Source: Pomphorhynchus laevis (Eukaryota > Acanthocephala > Palaeacanthocephala > Echinorhynchida > Pomphorhynchidae). Taken from it: 64,000 nucleotides of DNA. The stretch is from contig WNNJ02002195.1 of NCBI GenBank assembly GCA_012934845.2, positions 1-64,000 on the forward strand, written 5' to 3'. Under the pieces are notes generated by a model. It worked only from the letters and a program-made list of their open reading frames with translations, was not told where the DNA came from and did no database searches. Shown one piece after another: positions 37,894-52,200 of this stretch (positions are counted from its first letter, which is position 1; each line of letters opens with the position of its first letter). The position numbers were made by a program, and so were the translations under genes.

Positions 37894-40046
37894 ATGATTC
37901 ATCTTGATGACGATTTGGATCTCTGTTTGACTATTAAAAGTAGCATTTCCTATAAATCGCTTAATTTTAGCGGCAAAATTAAAGTACACATAAAAGTTGC
38001 TTACCAGATTATCTTTATTTGTATCAGGCGTTATAACGATGCTTCATTGTGTCATTTTATCTTACTTATAAGAATTTGGCATAACTATATGTTGGATTTC
38101 ATCAAACATGCATGATAAACATGCTCATTGATTTTAAGAGACTACGGCAATATGTTGAAAGCTGATGTTAGTTAAAAACTTGTCAACACTAACGATCAGC
38201 ATACTATTAGTCACTGCTAGACGTCAAGGATAGCCAGAATACCTCATCAGTAGTATGATCCATCTTGATATCGTTTTAGCTGTCTGTTTGAGTTTTGAAT
38301 AATCGCAGTTTTATAAATCGCTTAAATTTAGCAGCAAAATTATAGAAAAATTAAATATTGATTATAAGACCATCTTTATTAATCTTAAGAGTTTTTAAAA
38401 TGCGACATTGTGTTATTTTCTATCCTTTTTAAAAATCTGGCATTTGTTTTGTTTAGATTGCATAAAACATGCATGATAACAATGGTCACAGATTTCGATG
38501 GAATACGGTATTTGTCGAAAGCTGATGGCAGTTAACTGCTTAACACATACCGATCAGAATTCTATTTTACTTATAAACGTCAAAGATGAACGAATGCACT
38601 CATCTATATAATGAGCTATCTCGATGGGGTTTTCGGCTGCCTGCTTGACTTTTGAAAAATAGCATTTTCTCTAAATAGCACAATTCAAACTGCTAAATTT
38701 TCGTACACAAAAAACTTGCTTTTCAGACATCTCCAATCATATTAGTCAATTCATTTGTTGCGTCATAAGATCATTCGTTAAATATATTTAAAAGGTTGTT
38801 ATATGTATCATTAAGATTGGATTAAACAAGGGAAATAACAACTGTCTAGCATTTTCATTGAAATATGCCAAAATCTTAAAAGCTGCTGTTTATTAAAAAT
38901 GTCCGCAGTTAACGATTAGCATACTATATGTTACGCCTAAACTTCCATGATTACTGAAAGCACTAAGCAGTATTATGAGATATTTTAATTTATATTTTGA
39001 GGTCTGCCCGGTCTTTTAAAATATAGCATTTTCTATAAATTGTTTAATTTTAGCGCAAAATTATAGTAAACTTTAAGGTTGCTCCTTTTAAACTATCTTT
39101 ATTTATATCAAGTGTTTAAATTATGCAGGATCGTGTCGTTTTTATTATTCAAATTAATTTGGCATGTGTATCATTCAAATTGCATCAAACAAGCATGATA
39201 ACAATAATCATGGATTTTAATAGAGTACGGCAATATTTTGAAAGCTGCTGTTCCATAATTACTGGTCAACACTAACGATCATCATACTATTAATCACTTT
39301 AAAACGTCAAAGATGAACGGAAGTACTTTTCTGTTGTACAGGCTAACTTAATGACGTTTCGGCTGTGGGCTTTACTTTTAAATAATACCATTTTCTAAAA
39401 GTTGTTTAATTTTTGCGGCAAATTTATAGTTAACTCAAAACTGGCTTATTAGATCATTTTTATATTTCTCAGTCGTTTGAATGATCCTTTATTGTGCAAT
39501 TTTATTATCCTTCAAAATACATTGGCAGTTGTCAAATTAAGATTGCATCAAACATTCATGATTACAATATTCATAAATTCAATGAAATACGGCAATTTTT
39601 TAGAGCTGCTATCAGGTAATAACTATTCTACCAAAACGATCAGAATACTATTCGTTACTTCTCAGCGTCAAAGATAAACAAAAGCAATCATATGTAGTAT
39701 GATGCATCTCGATGACGTGTATTATTGAGATTGCATTAAACAATCATTTTATAGCATAATTTGAACTGATGAATACTCGTAAACAAAAACTTGCTTATCA
39801 GACTATCTCTATTCATAAAGGTCAATTCATTTGTGGCGTCATGGTGTCATTCATTAAGTTACTTAAAATATTGTCATATGTATTACAGAAATTACATAAA
39901 ACAAACATGATAACAACAGTGTAGCATTTGATTAAAACAGGTCAAAATGTTAAAAGCTGCTGTTGATAAAAACGTTAACAGTCAACGATCATCATACTAT
40001 TTGTAACGTCTAAACTTCAATATTGTCCAAAGACTAAATCAGTGGT
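37894..40046 (+). repeat. HOR-A copy 15 (2,153 bp, half-unit deletion)
   Basis: Short form, very close to copies 14 and 16, and part of a run of three consecutive 2.15-kb copies. Monomer 7 retains the ACATAAAACAAACATGATAAC segment. Confidence 0.92.
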
Positions 40047-42199
40047 ATGATTCATCTTGATGACGATTTGGATCTCTGTTTGACTATTAAAAGTAGCATT
40101 TCCCATAAATCGCTTAATTTTAGCGGCAAAATTAAAGTACACATAAAAGTTGCTTACCAGATTATTTTTATTTGTATCAGGCGTTATAACGATGCTTCAT
40201 TGTTTCATTTTATCTTACTTAGAGGAATTTGGCATAACTATCTGTTGGATTTCATCAAACATGCATGATAAACATGCTCATTGATTTTAAGAGACTACGG
40301 CAATATGTTGAAAGCTGATGTTAGTTAAATACTTGTCAACACTAACGATCAGCATACTATTAGTCCCTTCTAGACGTCAAGCATAGCCAGAATACCTCAT
40401 CAGTAGTATGATCCATCTTGATATCGTTTTAGCTGTCTGTTTGAGTTTTGAATAATCGCAGTTTTATAAATCGCTTAAATTTAGCAGCAAAATTATAGAA
40501 AAATTAAATATTGATTATAAGACCATCTTTATTAATCTTAAGAGTTTTTAAAATGCGACATTGTGTTATTTTCTATCCTTTTTAAAAATCTGGCATTTGT
40601 TTTGTTTAGATTGCATAAAACATGCATGATAACAATGGTCACAGATTTCGATGGATACGGCATTTGTCGAAAGCTGATGGCAGTTAACTGCTTAACACAT
40701 ACCGATCAGAATTCTATTTTACTTATAAACGTCAAATATGAACGAAAGCACTCATCTATAGTATGAGCTATCTCGATGAGGTTTTCGGCTGCCTGCTTGA
40801 CTTTTGAAAAATAGCATTTTCTCTAAATAGCACAATTCAAACTGCTAAATTTTCGTACACAAAAAACTTGCTTTTCATACATCTCCAATCATATTAGTCA
40901 ATTCATTTGTTGCGTCATAAGATCATTCGTTAAATATATTTAAAAGGTTGTCATATGTATCATTAAGATTGGATTAAACAAGCGTAATAACAACTGTCTA
41001 GCATTTTCATTGAAATATGCCAAAATCTTAAAAGCTGCTGTTTATTAAAAATGTCCGCAGTTAACGATTAGCATACTATATGTTACGCCTAAACTTCTAT
41101 AATTACTGAAAGCACTAAGCAGTATTATGAGATATTTTAATTTATATTTTGAGGTCTGCCCGGTCTTTTAAAATATAGCATTTCTCTATAAATTGTTTAA
41201 TTTTAGCGCAAAATTATAGTAAACTTTAAGTTTGCTCCTTCTAAACTATCTTTATTTATATCAAGTGTTTAAATTATGCAGGATCGTGTCGTTTTTATTA
41301 TTCAAATTAATTTGGCATGTGTATCATTCTAATTGCATTAACAAGCATGATAACAATTGTCATGGATTTTAATGGAGTACGGCAATATTTTGAAAGCTGC
41401 TGTCCCATAATTACTGGTCAACTCTAACGATCATCATACTATTAATCACTTTAAAACGTCAAAGATAAACGGAAGAACTTTTCTGTTGTACAGGCTAACT
41501 TAATGACGTTTCGGCTGTGGGCTTGACTTTTAAATAATACCATTTTCTAAAAGTGGGTTAATTTTTGCGGCAAATTTTTTAGTTAACTTACAACTGGCTG
41601 ATTAGATCATTTTTATATTTCTCAGTCGTTTGAATGATCCTTTATTGTGCAATTTTATTATCCTTCAAAATACATTGGCAGTTTTCAAATTAAGATTGCA
41701 TCAAACATTCATGATTACAATATTCATAAATTCAATGAAATACGGCAATTTTTTAGAGCTGCTATCAGGTAATAACTAGTCTACCAAAACGATCAGAATA
41801 CTATTCGTTACTTCTCAGCGTCAAAGCTAAACAAAAGCAATCATATGTAGTATGATGCATTTCGATGAAGTGTATCATTGAGATTGCATTAAACAATCAT
41901 TAAATAGCATAATTCGAACTGATGAATACTCGTAAACAAAAACTTGCTTATCAGACTATCTCTATTCATAAAGGTCAATTCATTTGTGGCGTCATGGTGT
42001 CATTCATTAAGTTACTTAAAATATTGTCATATGTATTACAGAAATTACATAAAACAAACATGATAATAACAGTTTAGCATTTGATTAAAACAGGTCAAAA
42101 TGTTGAAAGCTGCTGAAGATAAAAACGGCAACAGTCAACGATCAGCATACTATTTGTAACGTCTAAACTTAAATATTGTCCAAAGACTAAATCAGTGGT
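40047..42199 (+). repeat. HOR-A copy 16 (2,153 bp, half-unit deletion)
   Basis: Short form, last of the run of three. The junction at about 41,894-41,910 reads CAATCATTAAATAGCATAATTCG, as in copies 8, 9 and 12. Confidence 0.92.
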
Positions 42200-44531
42200 A
42201 TGATTCATCTCGATGACGATTTGGCTCTCTGCTTGACTTTTAAAAATACCATTTCCTATATATCGCTTAATTTTAGCGGCAAAATTATAGTAAACATAAA
42301 AGTTGCTTACCAGATTATCTCTATTTATATCAGGCGTTATAATTATGCTTCATTTTGTCATTTTATCTCACTTATAAGAATTTGGCATAACTATTAGTTG
42401 GATTGCATCAAACATGCATGATAAACATGCTCATTGATTTTAAGAGAATACGGCAATACATTGAAAGCTGATGTTAGTTAAAAACTTGTCAATACTAACG
42501 ATCAGCATACTATTAGTCCCTCCTAGACGTCAAAGATAGCCAGAATAACTCATCAGTAGTATGATCCATCTTGATTATGTTTTAGCTGTCTGTTTGAGTT
42601 TTGATTAGTCGCAGTTTTCTAAATCGCTTATATTAAGCGGCAAAATTATACAAAAATTAAATCTTGATTATAAGACCATCTTTGTTAATCTTAAGAGTTT
42701 TTATAATACGATATTGTGTTATTTTTTATCCTTTTAAAGAATCTGGCATTTGTTTTGTTTAGATTCCATAAAACATGCATGATAGCAATGGTCATAGATT
42801 TCGATGGAATACGGCATATGTCGAAAGCTGATGTCGGTTAACTTCTAAACACATACTAATCAGAATACTATCTTACTTATTAACGTCAATGATGAACGAA
42901 AGCACACATCTGTAGTATCAGCTCTCTCGATGAAATTTTCGGCTGCCTGCTTGACTTTTGAAAAATAGCATTTTCTCTAAATAGCACCATTCAAACTGCT
43001 AAATTCTCGTATAAAAAAACTTGCTTATCAGACATCTCCATTTATATTAGTCACTTCATTTGTTGCGTCATAAGATCATTCGTTGAATATATTCAAAAGG
43101 TTGTCATATGTATCATTAAGATTGGATTAAACAAGCGTGATAACAACAGTCTAGCATTTTCATTGAAATATGCCAAAATCTTAAAAGCTGCTGTTTATTA
43201 AAAATGTCCACAGTCAACGATCAGGATACTATTTGTAACGCCTAAACTTCCGTGATTACTAAAGGCACTAAGCAGTATTATGAGTTATTTTAATTTATAT
43301 TTTGAGGTCTGCCCGGTCTTTGAAAATATAGCATTTTCTATAAATTGTTTAATTTTAGCGAAAAATCATAGTAAATTTTAAGGTTGCTCTTTTAAACTAT
43401 CTTTTTTTATATCAAGTGTTTAAATTATGCAAGATAGTGTCGTTTTTTTTATTCAAATGAATTTGACATGTGTATCATTCTAATTGCATCAAACAAGCGT
43501 AATAACAATGGTTATGGATTTTAATGGAGTACGGCAATATTTTGAAAGCTGCTCTCCCAAAATTACTGGTCAACACTAACGATCATCATAATATTAATCA
43601 CTTTAAAACGTCAAAGATGAACGAAAGAACTTGTCTGTTGTACAGGTTAACTTGATGACGTTTCGGCTGTGGGCTTGACTTTTAAAAAATACCATGTTCT
43701 AAAAATTGCTAAATTTTTGCGGCAAATTTGTGGCACACTGAAACTGGCTAATGAGATCATTTTTATATTTCTCAGTCGTTTGCATGATCCTTTATTGTGC
43801 AATTTTATTATTCTTTAAAATACCTTGGCAGTTGTCGAATAAAGATTGCATCGAACATGCATGATTACTATGTTCATAAATTCAATGGAATACGGCAATT
43901 TTTTAAAGCTGCTATCAGGTAATAACTAGTCTACCGAAAAGATCGGAATACTATTCGTTACTTCTAAGCGTTAAAGATAAAAAAAGCAATCCTATCTAGT
44001 ATGATGCATCTCGATGAAGTGAATCGTTAGATTGCATTATGCAATCATAATAAAAACAGTCCAGCATTTCATTGAAAAATGTCAAAAGCTGATGTCGGGA
44101 AAAAACTTGTTATCCCTTATTGAACAGATTATTATGTGTTACTTCTAAGCGTCAAAAATGAACAAAAGCACTTTTCTGTAGTATGATTCATCTCGATGAC
44201 GTGTCGGCTGCCGGCTAAAATTTTGAAAAAAAAGCATTTTCCCTAAATAGCTTAATTCGAACTGATGAATACTCGTAAACAAAAACTTGCTTATCAGACC
44301 ATCTCTATTCATAAAGGTCAATTTATTTGAGGCGTCATGGTGTCATTCATTAAGTTACTTAAAAGATTGTCAAATGTATTACAGAGATTACATAATAACA
44401 ACAGTCTAGCATTTGATTAAAACAGGTCAAAATGTTGAAAGCTGCTGTAGATAAAAACGTTAACAGTCAACGATCATCATACTATTTGTAACGTCTAAAC
44501 TTAAATATTGTCCAAAGACTAAATCAGTGGT
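42200..44531 (+). repeat. HOR-A copy 17 (2,332 bp)
   Basis: Complete seven-monomer copy. Its second half resembles the early copies (GCTAATTAGATC-type monomer 5) more than copies 14-16. Confidence 0.92.
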
Positions 44532-47500
44532 ATGATTCATCTCGATGACGATTTGGCTCTCTGCGTACTTTTAAAAATTCCATTTCCTATAAATCGCTTA
44601 ATGTTAGCGGCAAAATTATAGTAAACATAAACGTTGCTTACTAGATTATATTTATTTATATCAGGCGTTATAATGATGTATCATTGTGTCATATGTTTTC
44701 ATTTATAAAAATTTGGCATAGCTATCAGTTGGATTGCATCGAACATGCATGATAAACATGCTTACTGATTTTAAGAGAATACGGCAATATTTTGAAAGCT
44801 GATATTAGTTAAAAACTTGTCAACACTTACGATCAGCATACTATTAGTCCCTCCTAGAAGTTAAAGATAGCCAGAATAACTCATCAGTAGTATGATCCAT
44901 CTTGATTACGTTTTAGCTGTCTGTTTGAGTTTTGAATAATCGCAGTTTTCTAAATCGCTTAAATTAATCGGCAAAATTATAGAAAAATTAAATCTTGATT
45001 ATAAGACCATCTTTATTAATATCAGGAGTTATTAAAATGCGACATACTGTTATTTTTTATCCTTTTTTAGAATCTGGCATTTGTTTTATTAAGATTGCAT
45101 AAAACATGCATGATAACAATGCTCACAGATTTCGATGGAATACGAAATGTATTCCATCGTGTGGAAAAGGAGGCTTACGCGATTGTGGAAGCTCTTAAAT
45201 ATTGGAAGCATTTCCTGCTAGGACGCTATTTCATTGTCAAAACCGATCAGAGGTCAGTGTCATTTATGTTTGATCAAAAACTGTCGAATCGCATAAAAAG
45301 TGACAAAATCGCTCGATGGAGAATTGAACTTGCACCTTACAATTTTGGCATTGAATACCGGCCCGGACAATCAAATAAAGCTGCTGACGCAATGTCTAGG
45401 ATAACATGTTCGTCTTGCAAAACAGTTAATGATCTTAAGATCTTGCATAATTCATTGTGTCATCCGGGTGTCAGTCGATTACTTCACTACGTTCGTTCGC
45501 ATGAGTTACCTTTTGACAAAAGTGACGTTGCGGACGTTGTCTCTTCGTGTCAAATTTGCGCCGAATTGAAGCCTCGATACGCTAGACCAGAAACAGCACA
45601 TGTCATCAAGGCTAAGCATCCATTTGAACGGCTAAGCATTGACTTTAAAGGCCCATTGACATCAACTACAGAAAACAAATATCTCCTTTGTGTCGTTGAC
45701 GAATATTCTCGCTTTCCGTTCGCCATACCGTTTAAGGATACATCTTCTATATCAGTCATCAATTGCCTGAATCAAATCTTCAGTGTTTTTGGTTACCCAG
45801 CCAACGTTCACAGTGACCAAGCAACATGTTTTCAATCCAACGAATTCCGAACGTATCTAAATTCTCGCGGTATTAGCTGCACCCGCAGTTCGTGCTACAA
45901 CCCACGTGGTAACGGACAGGCCGAACGATTCGTTGGAATAATCTGGAAGACAACCCAACTCGCCCTCAAAACTCACAGGAAAACACTGGCGGAATGGGAA
46001 TTTGTTCTGCCATTGGTTTTGTCATCTTTGCGCAGCTTACTGTGTACCGCGATAGGGGAGACTCCACATCAACGACTATTTTCTTTCCCAAGGAATTATT
46101 GTAACAAATGTATCGTTCCGAGATGGTTGGGAACAGGTGAAAACGTGCTTTTAAATCAGAATCCAATGTCTAAATCAAATCCGTTGTTTTCGCAGGCTGA
46201 AATCTTACAATCAAATGGTAACTACGCTACTATTCGGAAACCTTGCGGGAAAGAGATGAATGTGTCCGTAAGAAGACTGACCAGGTACCCTATTACAAAT
46301 TCTAACATAGATAACGATATGCTACTGATTGATCGGACATCAGAAGGAGACGGCATGCATTCAAAAACCGACTCGACAATCGTATCACGACAATCATTGA
46401 ATGGAGCTGATAATATTACACAAGTTGGAATCGGTAACTATCGGAGTGAAGAGAATCAACAAGTCGAACATAATAGACTTCAAGAATTACGGCGTAGTCC
46501 TAGGGATAGAAGAACTCCGAAGTACCTAGACGATTATATAATCGGGGAAGACTGTGATAATCTAACATGTAATCATATTGTATAACTATATTCTAGATTG
46601 TTGAATAAAGCCTTATTTGGTTTATCATTACAACGGCATATGTCGAAGGCTGATGGCAGTTGACTGCTTAACACATACCGATCAGAATACAGTTTTACCT
46701 TTAAACATCAAAGATAAACGAAAGCACTTATCCGTAGTATGAGCTATCTCAATGAGGTTTTCGGCTGCCTGCTTGACTTTTGAAAAATAGCATTTTCTCT
46801 AAATAGCTCCATTCAAACTGTTAAATTCTCGTAAACAAAAAACTTGCTTATCAAACATCTCCATTCATATTAGTCAATTCAATTGTTGCGTCATAAGATC
46901 ATTCGTTAAATATATTTAAAAGTTTGTCATATGTATCATTAAGATTGGATTAAACAAGCGTAATAACAACTGTCTAGCATTTTCATTGAAATATGCCAAA
47001 ATCTTAAAAGCTGCTGTTTATTAAAAATGTCCTCAGTTAACGATCAGCATACTATATGTTACGCCTAAACTTCCATGATTACTGAAAGCACTCAGCAGTA
47101 TTATGAGATATTTTAATTTATATTTTGAGGTCTGCCCGGTCTTTGAAAATATAGCATTTTCTATAAATTGTTTAATTTTAGCGCAACATTATAGTAAACT
47201 TCAGGGTTGCTCCTTTTAAACAATCTTTATTTATATCAAGTGTTTAAATCATGCTGCATTGTGTCGTTTTTATTATTCAAATGAATTTTACATGAGTATC
47301 ATTCTAATTGCATCAAACAAGAATGATAAAAATGGTCATGGATTTTAATGGAGTACTGCAATATTTTAAAAGCTGCTGTCCCATAATTACTGGTCAACTC
47401 TAACGATCGTCATACTATTAATCTTTTTAAAACGTCAAAGATAAACGGAAGAACTTTTCTGTTGTACAGGCTAACTTAATGACGTTTCGGCTGTGGGCTT

Positions 47501-48353
47501 GACTTTTAAATAATACCATTTTCTAAAAGTTGCTTAATTTTTGCGGCAAATTTATAGTAAACTTAAAACTGGCTTATTAGAACATTTTTATATTTCTCAG
47601 TGGTTTGAATGATCCTTTATTGTGCAATTTTATTATCCTTCAAAATACATTGGCAGTTGTCAAATTAAGATCATCAAACATTCATGATTACAATATTCAT
47701 AAATTCAATGAAATACGGCAATTTTTTAGAGCTGCTATCAGGTAATAACTAGTCTACCAAAAAGATCGGAATATAATTCGTTACTTCTCAGCGTCATAGA
47801 TAAACAAAAGCAATCATATGTAGTATGATGCCTCTCGATGAAGTGAATCGTGCGATAGCATTAAACAATCATAATAAAAACAGTCCAGCATTTCATTGAA
47901 AAAGGTCAAAAGCTGATGTCGGGCAAAAACTTGTTAGCCCTTATTGATCAGATTACTATTTGTTACTTCTAAGCGTCATAAATGAACAAAAGCACTAATC
48001 TGTAGTATGAGTTATTCGATTACGTGTCGGCTGCGGGCTAAAATTTTGAAAAAATATCATTTTTCCTAAATAGCTTAATTCGAACTGATGAATACTCGTA
48101 AACAAAAACTTGCTTATCAGACCATCTCTATTTATAGAGGTCAATTCATTTGTGGCGTCATGTTGTCATTCCTTAAGTTTCTTAAAGGATTGTCGTATGT
48201 ATTACAGAGATTTCATAATAACAACAGTCTTGCATTTGATTAAAACAGGTCAAAATGTTGAAAGCTGCTGTAGATAAAAACGTTAACAGTCAACGATCGC
48301 ATACTATTTGTAACGTATAAACTTCAATATTGTCCAAAAACTTCAACAGTGGT
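44532..48353 (+). repeat. HOR-A copy 18, split by the gypsy fragment
   Basis: About 2,332 bp of satellite once the 1.49-kb insertion in monomer 2 is excluded. It is a full-length seven-monomer copy. Confidence 0.9.
45145..46632 (+). mobile_element. Ty3/gypsy-type LTR retrotransposon fossil, partial pol
   Basis: About 1.49 kb of non-satellite sequence. A plus-strand frame that starts in satellite at 45,095 reads into it and ends at 46,585. It carries the back part of an RNase H domain (LKYWKHFLLGRYFIVKTDQ, then an EYRPGQSN..ADAMSR end) and a retroviral-type integrase with an HHCC zinc-binding region, a DDE core and a C-terminal region. The element is broken: gag, protease, most of the reverse transcriptase and any recognisable LTR pair are absent. 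A short tail with an AATAAA signal (about 46,604) follows the frame. Three to four bases (ACG) are shared at the two junctions. The Ty3/gypsy family is clear, the sub-lineage is not. The long open frame suggests it is not very old. Confidence 0.88.
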
Positions 48354-49273
48354 ATGAATCATCTCGATGACGATTTGGCTCTCTGCTTGACTTTTAAAAA
48401 TACCATTTCCTATATATCGCTTAATTTTAGCGGCAAATTATAGTAAACATAAAAGTGGCTTAACAGATTATCTATATTTATATCAGGAGTTATAATGATG
48501 CTTCATTGTGGCATTTTATCTTACTTTTATGAATTTGGCATAACTATCAGCAGGATTGCATCAAACATGCATGATAAACATGCTCGTTGATTTTGAGAGA
48601 ATACGGCAATATTTTGAAAGCTGATGTTGTTTAAGAACTTGTCAACACTAACGATCAGCATACTATTAGTCTATTCTAGACGTCAAAGATAGCCATAATA
48701 ACTCATCCGTAGTATAAGCCATCTTGATTACGTTTTAGCTGTCTGTTTGAGTTTTGAATAATCGCAGTTTTATAAATCGCTTAAATTGAGCGGCAAAATT
48801 ATAGAAAAATTAAATCTTGATTATAAGACCATCTTTATTAATATCAGGCGTTATTAAAATGCGACATACTGTTATTTTGTATCCTTTTAAAAAACGTTGC
48901 ATTTGTTTTATTAAGATTATATAAAACACGCATGAAATCAATAGTCATAGATTTCGATGGAATCCGTCATACGTCGAAGGCTGATGTCGGTTAACTGTTA
49001 AACACAAAGCGATCAAAATACTATTTTACTGATTAACGTCAAAGATGACCGAAATCACTCATCTGTAGTATAAGCTATCTCGATGAGGTTTTCGGCTGCC
49101 TGCTTGACTTTTGAAAAATAGCATTTTCACTTAATAGCTCCATTCAAACTGCTAAATTCTCGTAAACAAAAAACTTGCCTATCAGACATCTCTATTCATA
49201 TTAATCAATTCATTTGTTGCGTCATTAGATCATTCGTTAAATATATTCAAAAGGTTGTCATATGTATCATTAA
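48354..49273 (+). repeat. HOR-A copy 19, partial, grading into HOR-B
   Basis: Monomers 1-2 and part of 3 of HOR-A. Around 48.88-48.96 kb it already carries HOR-B-type variants (TTTTATTAAGATTATATAAAACACGC), so the change between repeat types is a mosaic rather than a clean cut. Confidence 0.8.
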
Positions 49274-52200
49274 GATTGGATTAAACAAGCGTAATAACAA
49301 CAGTCTAGCATTTTCATTGAAATATGCCAAAATCTTAAAAGCTGCTGTTTATTAAAAATGTCCACAGTTAACGATCAGCATACTATTTGTAACGTCTAAA
49401 CTTCCATGATTACTGAAAGCACTAAGCAGTATTATGAGTTATTTTAATTTATATTTTGAGGTCTGCCTGGTCTTTGAAAATATAGCATTTTCTATAAATT
49501 GTTTAATTTTAGCGCAAAATTATAGTAAACTTTAAGGTTGCTCCTTTTAAACTATCTTTATTTATATCAAGTGTTTAAATTATGCAGGATTGTGTCGTTT
49601 TTATTATTCAAATGAATTTGGCATGTGTATCATTCTAATTGCATCAAACAAACATAATAACAATAGTCATGGATTTTAATGGAGTACGGCAATATTTTGA
49701 AAGCTGCTGTCCCATAATTACAGGTCAACACTAACGATCATCATACTATTAATCACTTTAAAACGTCAAAGATGAACGAAAGAGCTTTTCTGTTGTACAG
49801 GCTAACTTGATGACGTTTCGGCTGTGGGCTTGACTTTTAAAAAATACCATTTTCAACCAATCGCTTAATTTTTGCGGCAAATTTATGGTAAACTTAAAAC
49901 TGGCTTATCAGATCATTTTTATTTTTATCTGTCGTTTTAATGATCCTTTCTTGTGCAATTTTATTATCCTACAAAAGACCTTGGCAGTTGTCAAATTAAG
50001 ATTGCATCAAACATGCATGATTACAATGGTCATCAAATTCAATTGAATACGGCAATTTTTCAAAGCTGCTGTCAGGTAATAACTAGTCTACCAAAAAGTT
50101 CAGAATACTATTCGTTACTTCTAAGCGTCAAAGATAAACAAAAGCAATCATATGTAGTATGATGCATCTCGATGAAGTGTATTATTGAAATTGCATTAAA
50201 CAAGCATAATAAAAACTGTCCAGCACTTCATTGAAACATGTCAAAATATTGAAGGGTAATGCACATAAAAAAATAGTGCGCAGTCAACGATAAGCCTACT
50301 ATTCGTCGCGTCTAAACTTCAGTGATGACTGGACGCACTATTTAATCGTATGATCCATCTCGATGACGTTTTGGCTCTCTGCTTGACTTTTAAAAATAGC
50401 ATTTTCTACAAATCGCTTAATTTTAGCGCAAATTTATTGTAAACATAAAAGTTGCTTACCAGATTATTGTTATTTATATCAGATGTTTTTATAAGGCGCC
50501 ATTGTGTCATTTTTTGTTATCTTTTTTTAAGAATTTGGTATAATATCAATAGGCTTGCATCAAACATGTATGATAAACATGGTTATGTGTTTTTAGAAAA
50601 TACGCAATATGTTGAAAGCTGCTGTTAGTTAATTACTGGTTAACACAAACGATCTGCATACGTTTGGTCACTGCTAAACGTCAAAGATATCTAACAGCAC
50701 TTATCATTAGTATAAGCTATCTTATTGACGTTTTGACTGTCTGCTTGACTTTTGAATAATCGCATTTTTTTAAAATCGCATTTTTAAGCGACAAAATTAT
50801 AGAAAACTTAAAACTTGCTTATCAATGGTTTTAAAAATGCGACATTTTGTCATTTTTTATCCTTTAAAAGAATTTGGCATTTGTATCATTAAGATTGTAT
50901 AAAACATGCACGATAACAATTGTCATAGATTTCAATGAAATACGGCAAAATAGTGCAAGTGGCTGTCGGGTAACTGGTCAATTCATAACGATCAAAATAC
51001 GATATGTCACTCCTAAACGTCATAGATGAACAAAAGCATTCATCTGTAGTATGATTCATCTCGATGACTCCTAGGCTGCCTGCTATACTTTTAACAAATA
51101 GCATTTTCTAAAAGAGATCAATTCAAACTGCTGAATTATCGTACACTAAAAACTTGGTTATCAGTCTATCAGTATTCATATCAGTCAATTCATTTATTTC
51201 GTCATAGTGTCATTCATTAAATTTATTCAAAAGATTGTCATAGGTATTATTGAGATTGAATTACACAAGCATAATAACAACAGTCCAGCATTTCATTGAA
51301 ATAGGGCAAAATCTTTAAAGTTGTTGTTAGTTAAAGTTGTCAAAAGTCAACGATCAGCATACTATTCGTCACGTCTGAACGTCCGCGATGACTGGAAGCA
51401 CTAAGCAGTATTATGAGCCATCTTGATTACATTTTAACTGTCTGCCAGACTTTTGAAAAGTAAATTTTCTATAAATTGCCTTGTTGTAGCGGCAAAACTA
51501 TAGTAAATTTAAAGGTTGCTTATTAGATTATATTTATTATCAGGCGTTTTAATGATGCAGGATGTGTCATTTTTTATTATTCAAATAGATTTGCCATGTG
51601 CATCATTAAGATTGCATTAAAGAAGGTTGATAACAATCGTCATGGATTTCGATGGAATACGGAAATATATTGAAAGCTGCCTTTGCTTAATAAGTGGTCA
51701 ACACTTACGATTAGCATTGTAGTAATCACTTCTAAACGTAACAGATAAACTATAGAACTCTTGTGTTGTATTAGCTATTTTCGATAACGTTTTGGCAGTC
51801 GGCTTATCTTTTAAAAAATAGCATTGTTTATAAATTGCTTAATTTAAGCGCTAAAATTATATTAAACTTTAAACTGTCTTATTAGTTCATTTCTAAATTT
51901 ATCAGTTGTCTTTATGATGCTTAATAGTGTCATTTTTTATCTTTTATAAGAATTTTGCATTTGTATAATCAAGATTGCATCAAACATGCATGATAACAAT
52001 TGCAATAAATTTTACTGGACTACGGCAATTTTGAAAGCTGATGTCGGGCAAAAACTTGTAAGCCCTTATTGATCAGATTACTATTTGTTACTTCTAAGCG
52101 TCAAAAATGAACAAAAGCACTAATTTGTAGTATGAGTCATCTCGATGACGTGTCAACTGCCGGCTTAACGTTTGAAAAAATATCATTTTTCCTAAATAGC

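Larger units (their letters stand above)
1..49273 (+). repeat. HOR-A satellite array (7-monomer higher-order repeat)
   Basis: Tandem array of about 362-bp AT-rich monomers arranged as a seven-unit higher-order repeat of about 2,336 bp. In the first copy the GATTGCAT-type box falls at 304, 666, 1027, 1390, 1754, 1941 and 2297, and again at 2644. The intervals are therefore 362, 361, 363, 364, 187, 356 and 347 bp, and the sixth unit is about half length. Monomers within a copy are clearly diverged from one another, while monomers at equivalent positions in different copies are nearly identical, which defines a higher-order repeat. Three retroelements interrupt the array. No gene is visible outside them. 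Such arrays are typical of centromeric or pericentromeric heterochromatin, but that role is inferred. Confidence 0.95.

Noticed and set aside
45550-46166. Minus-strand frames within the gypsy fragment
   Set aside because: Antisense shadows of the integrase region.
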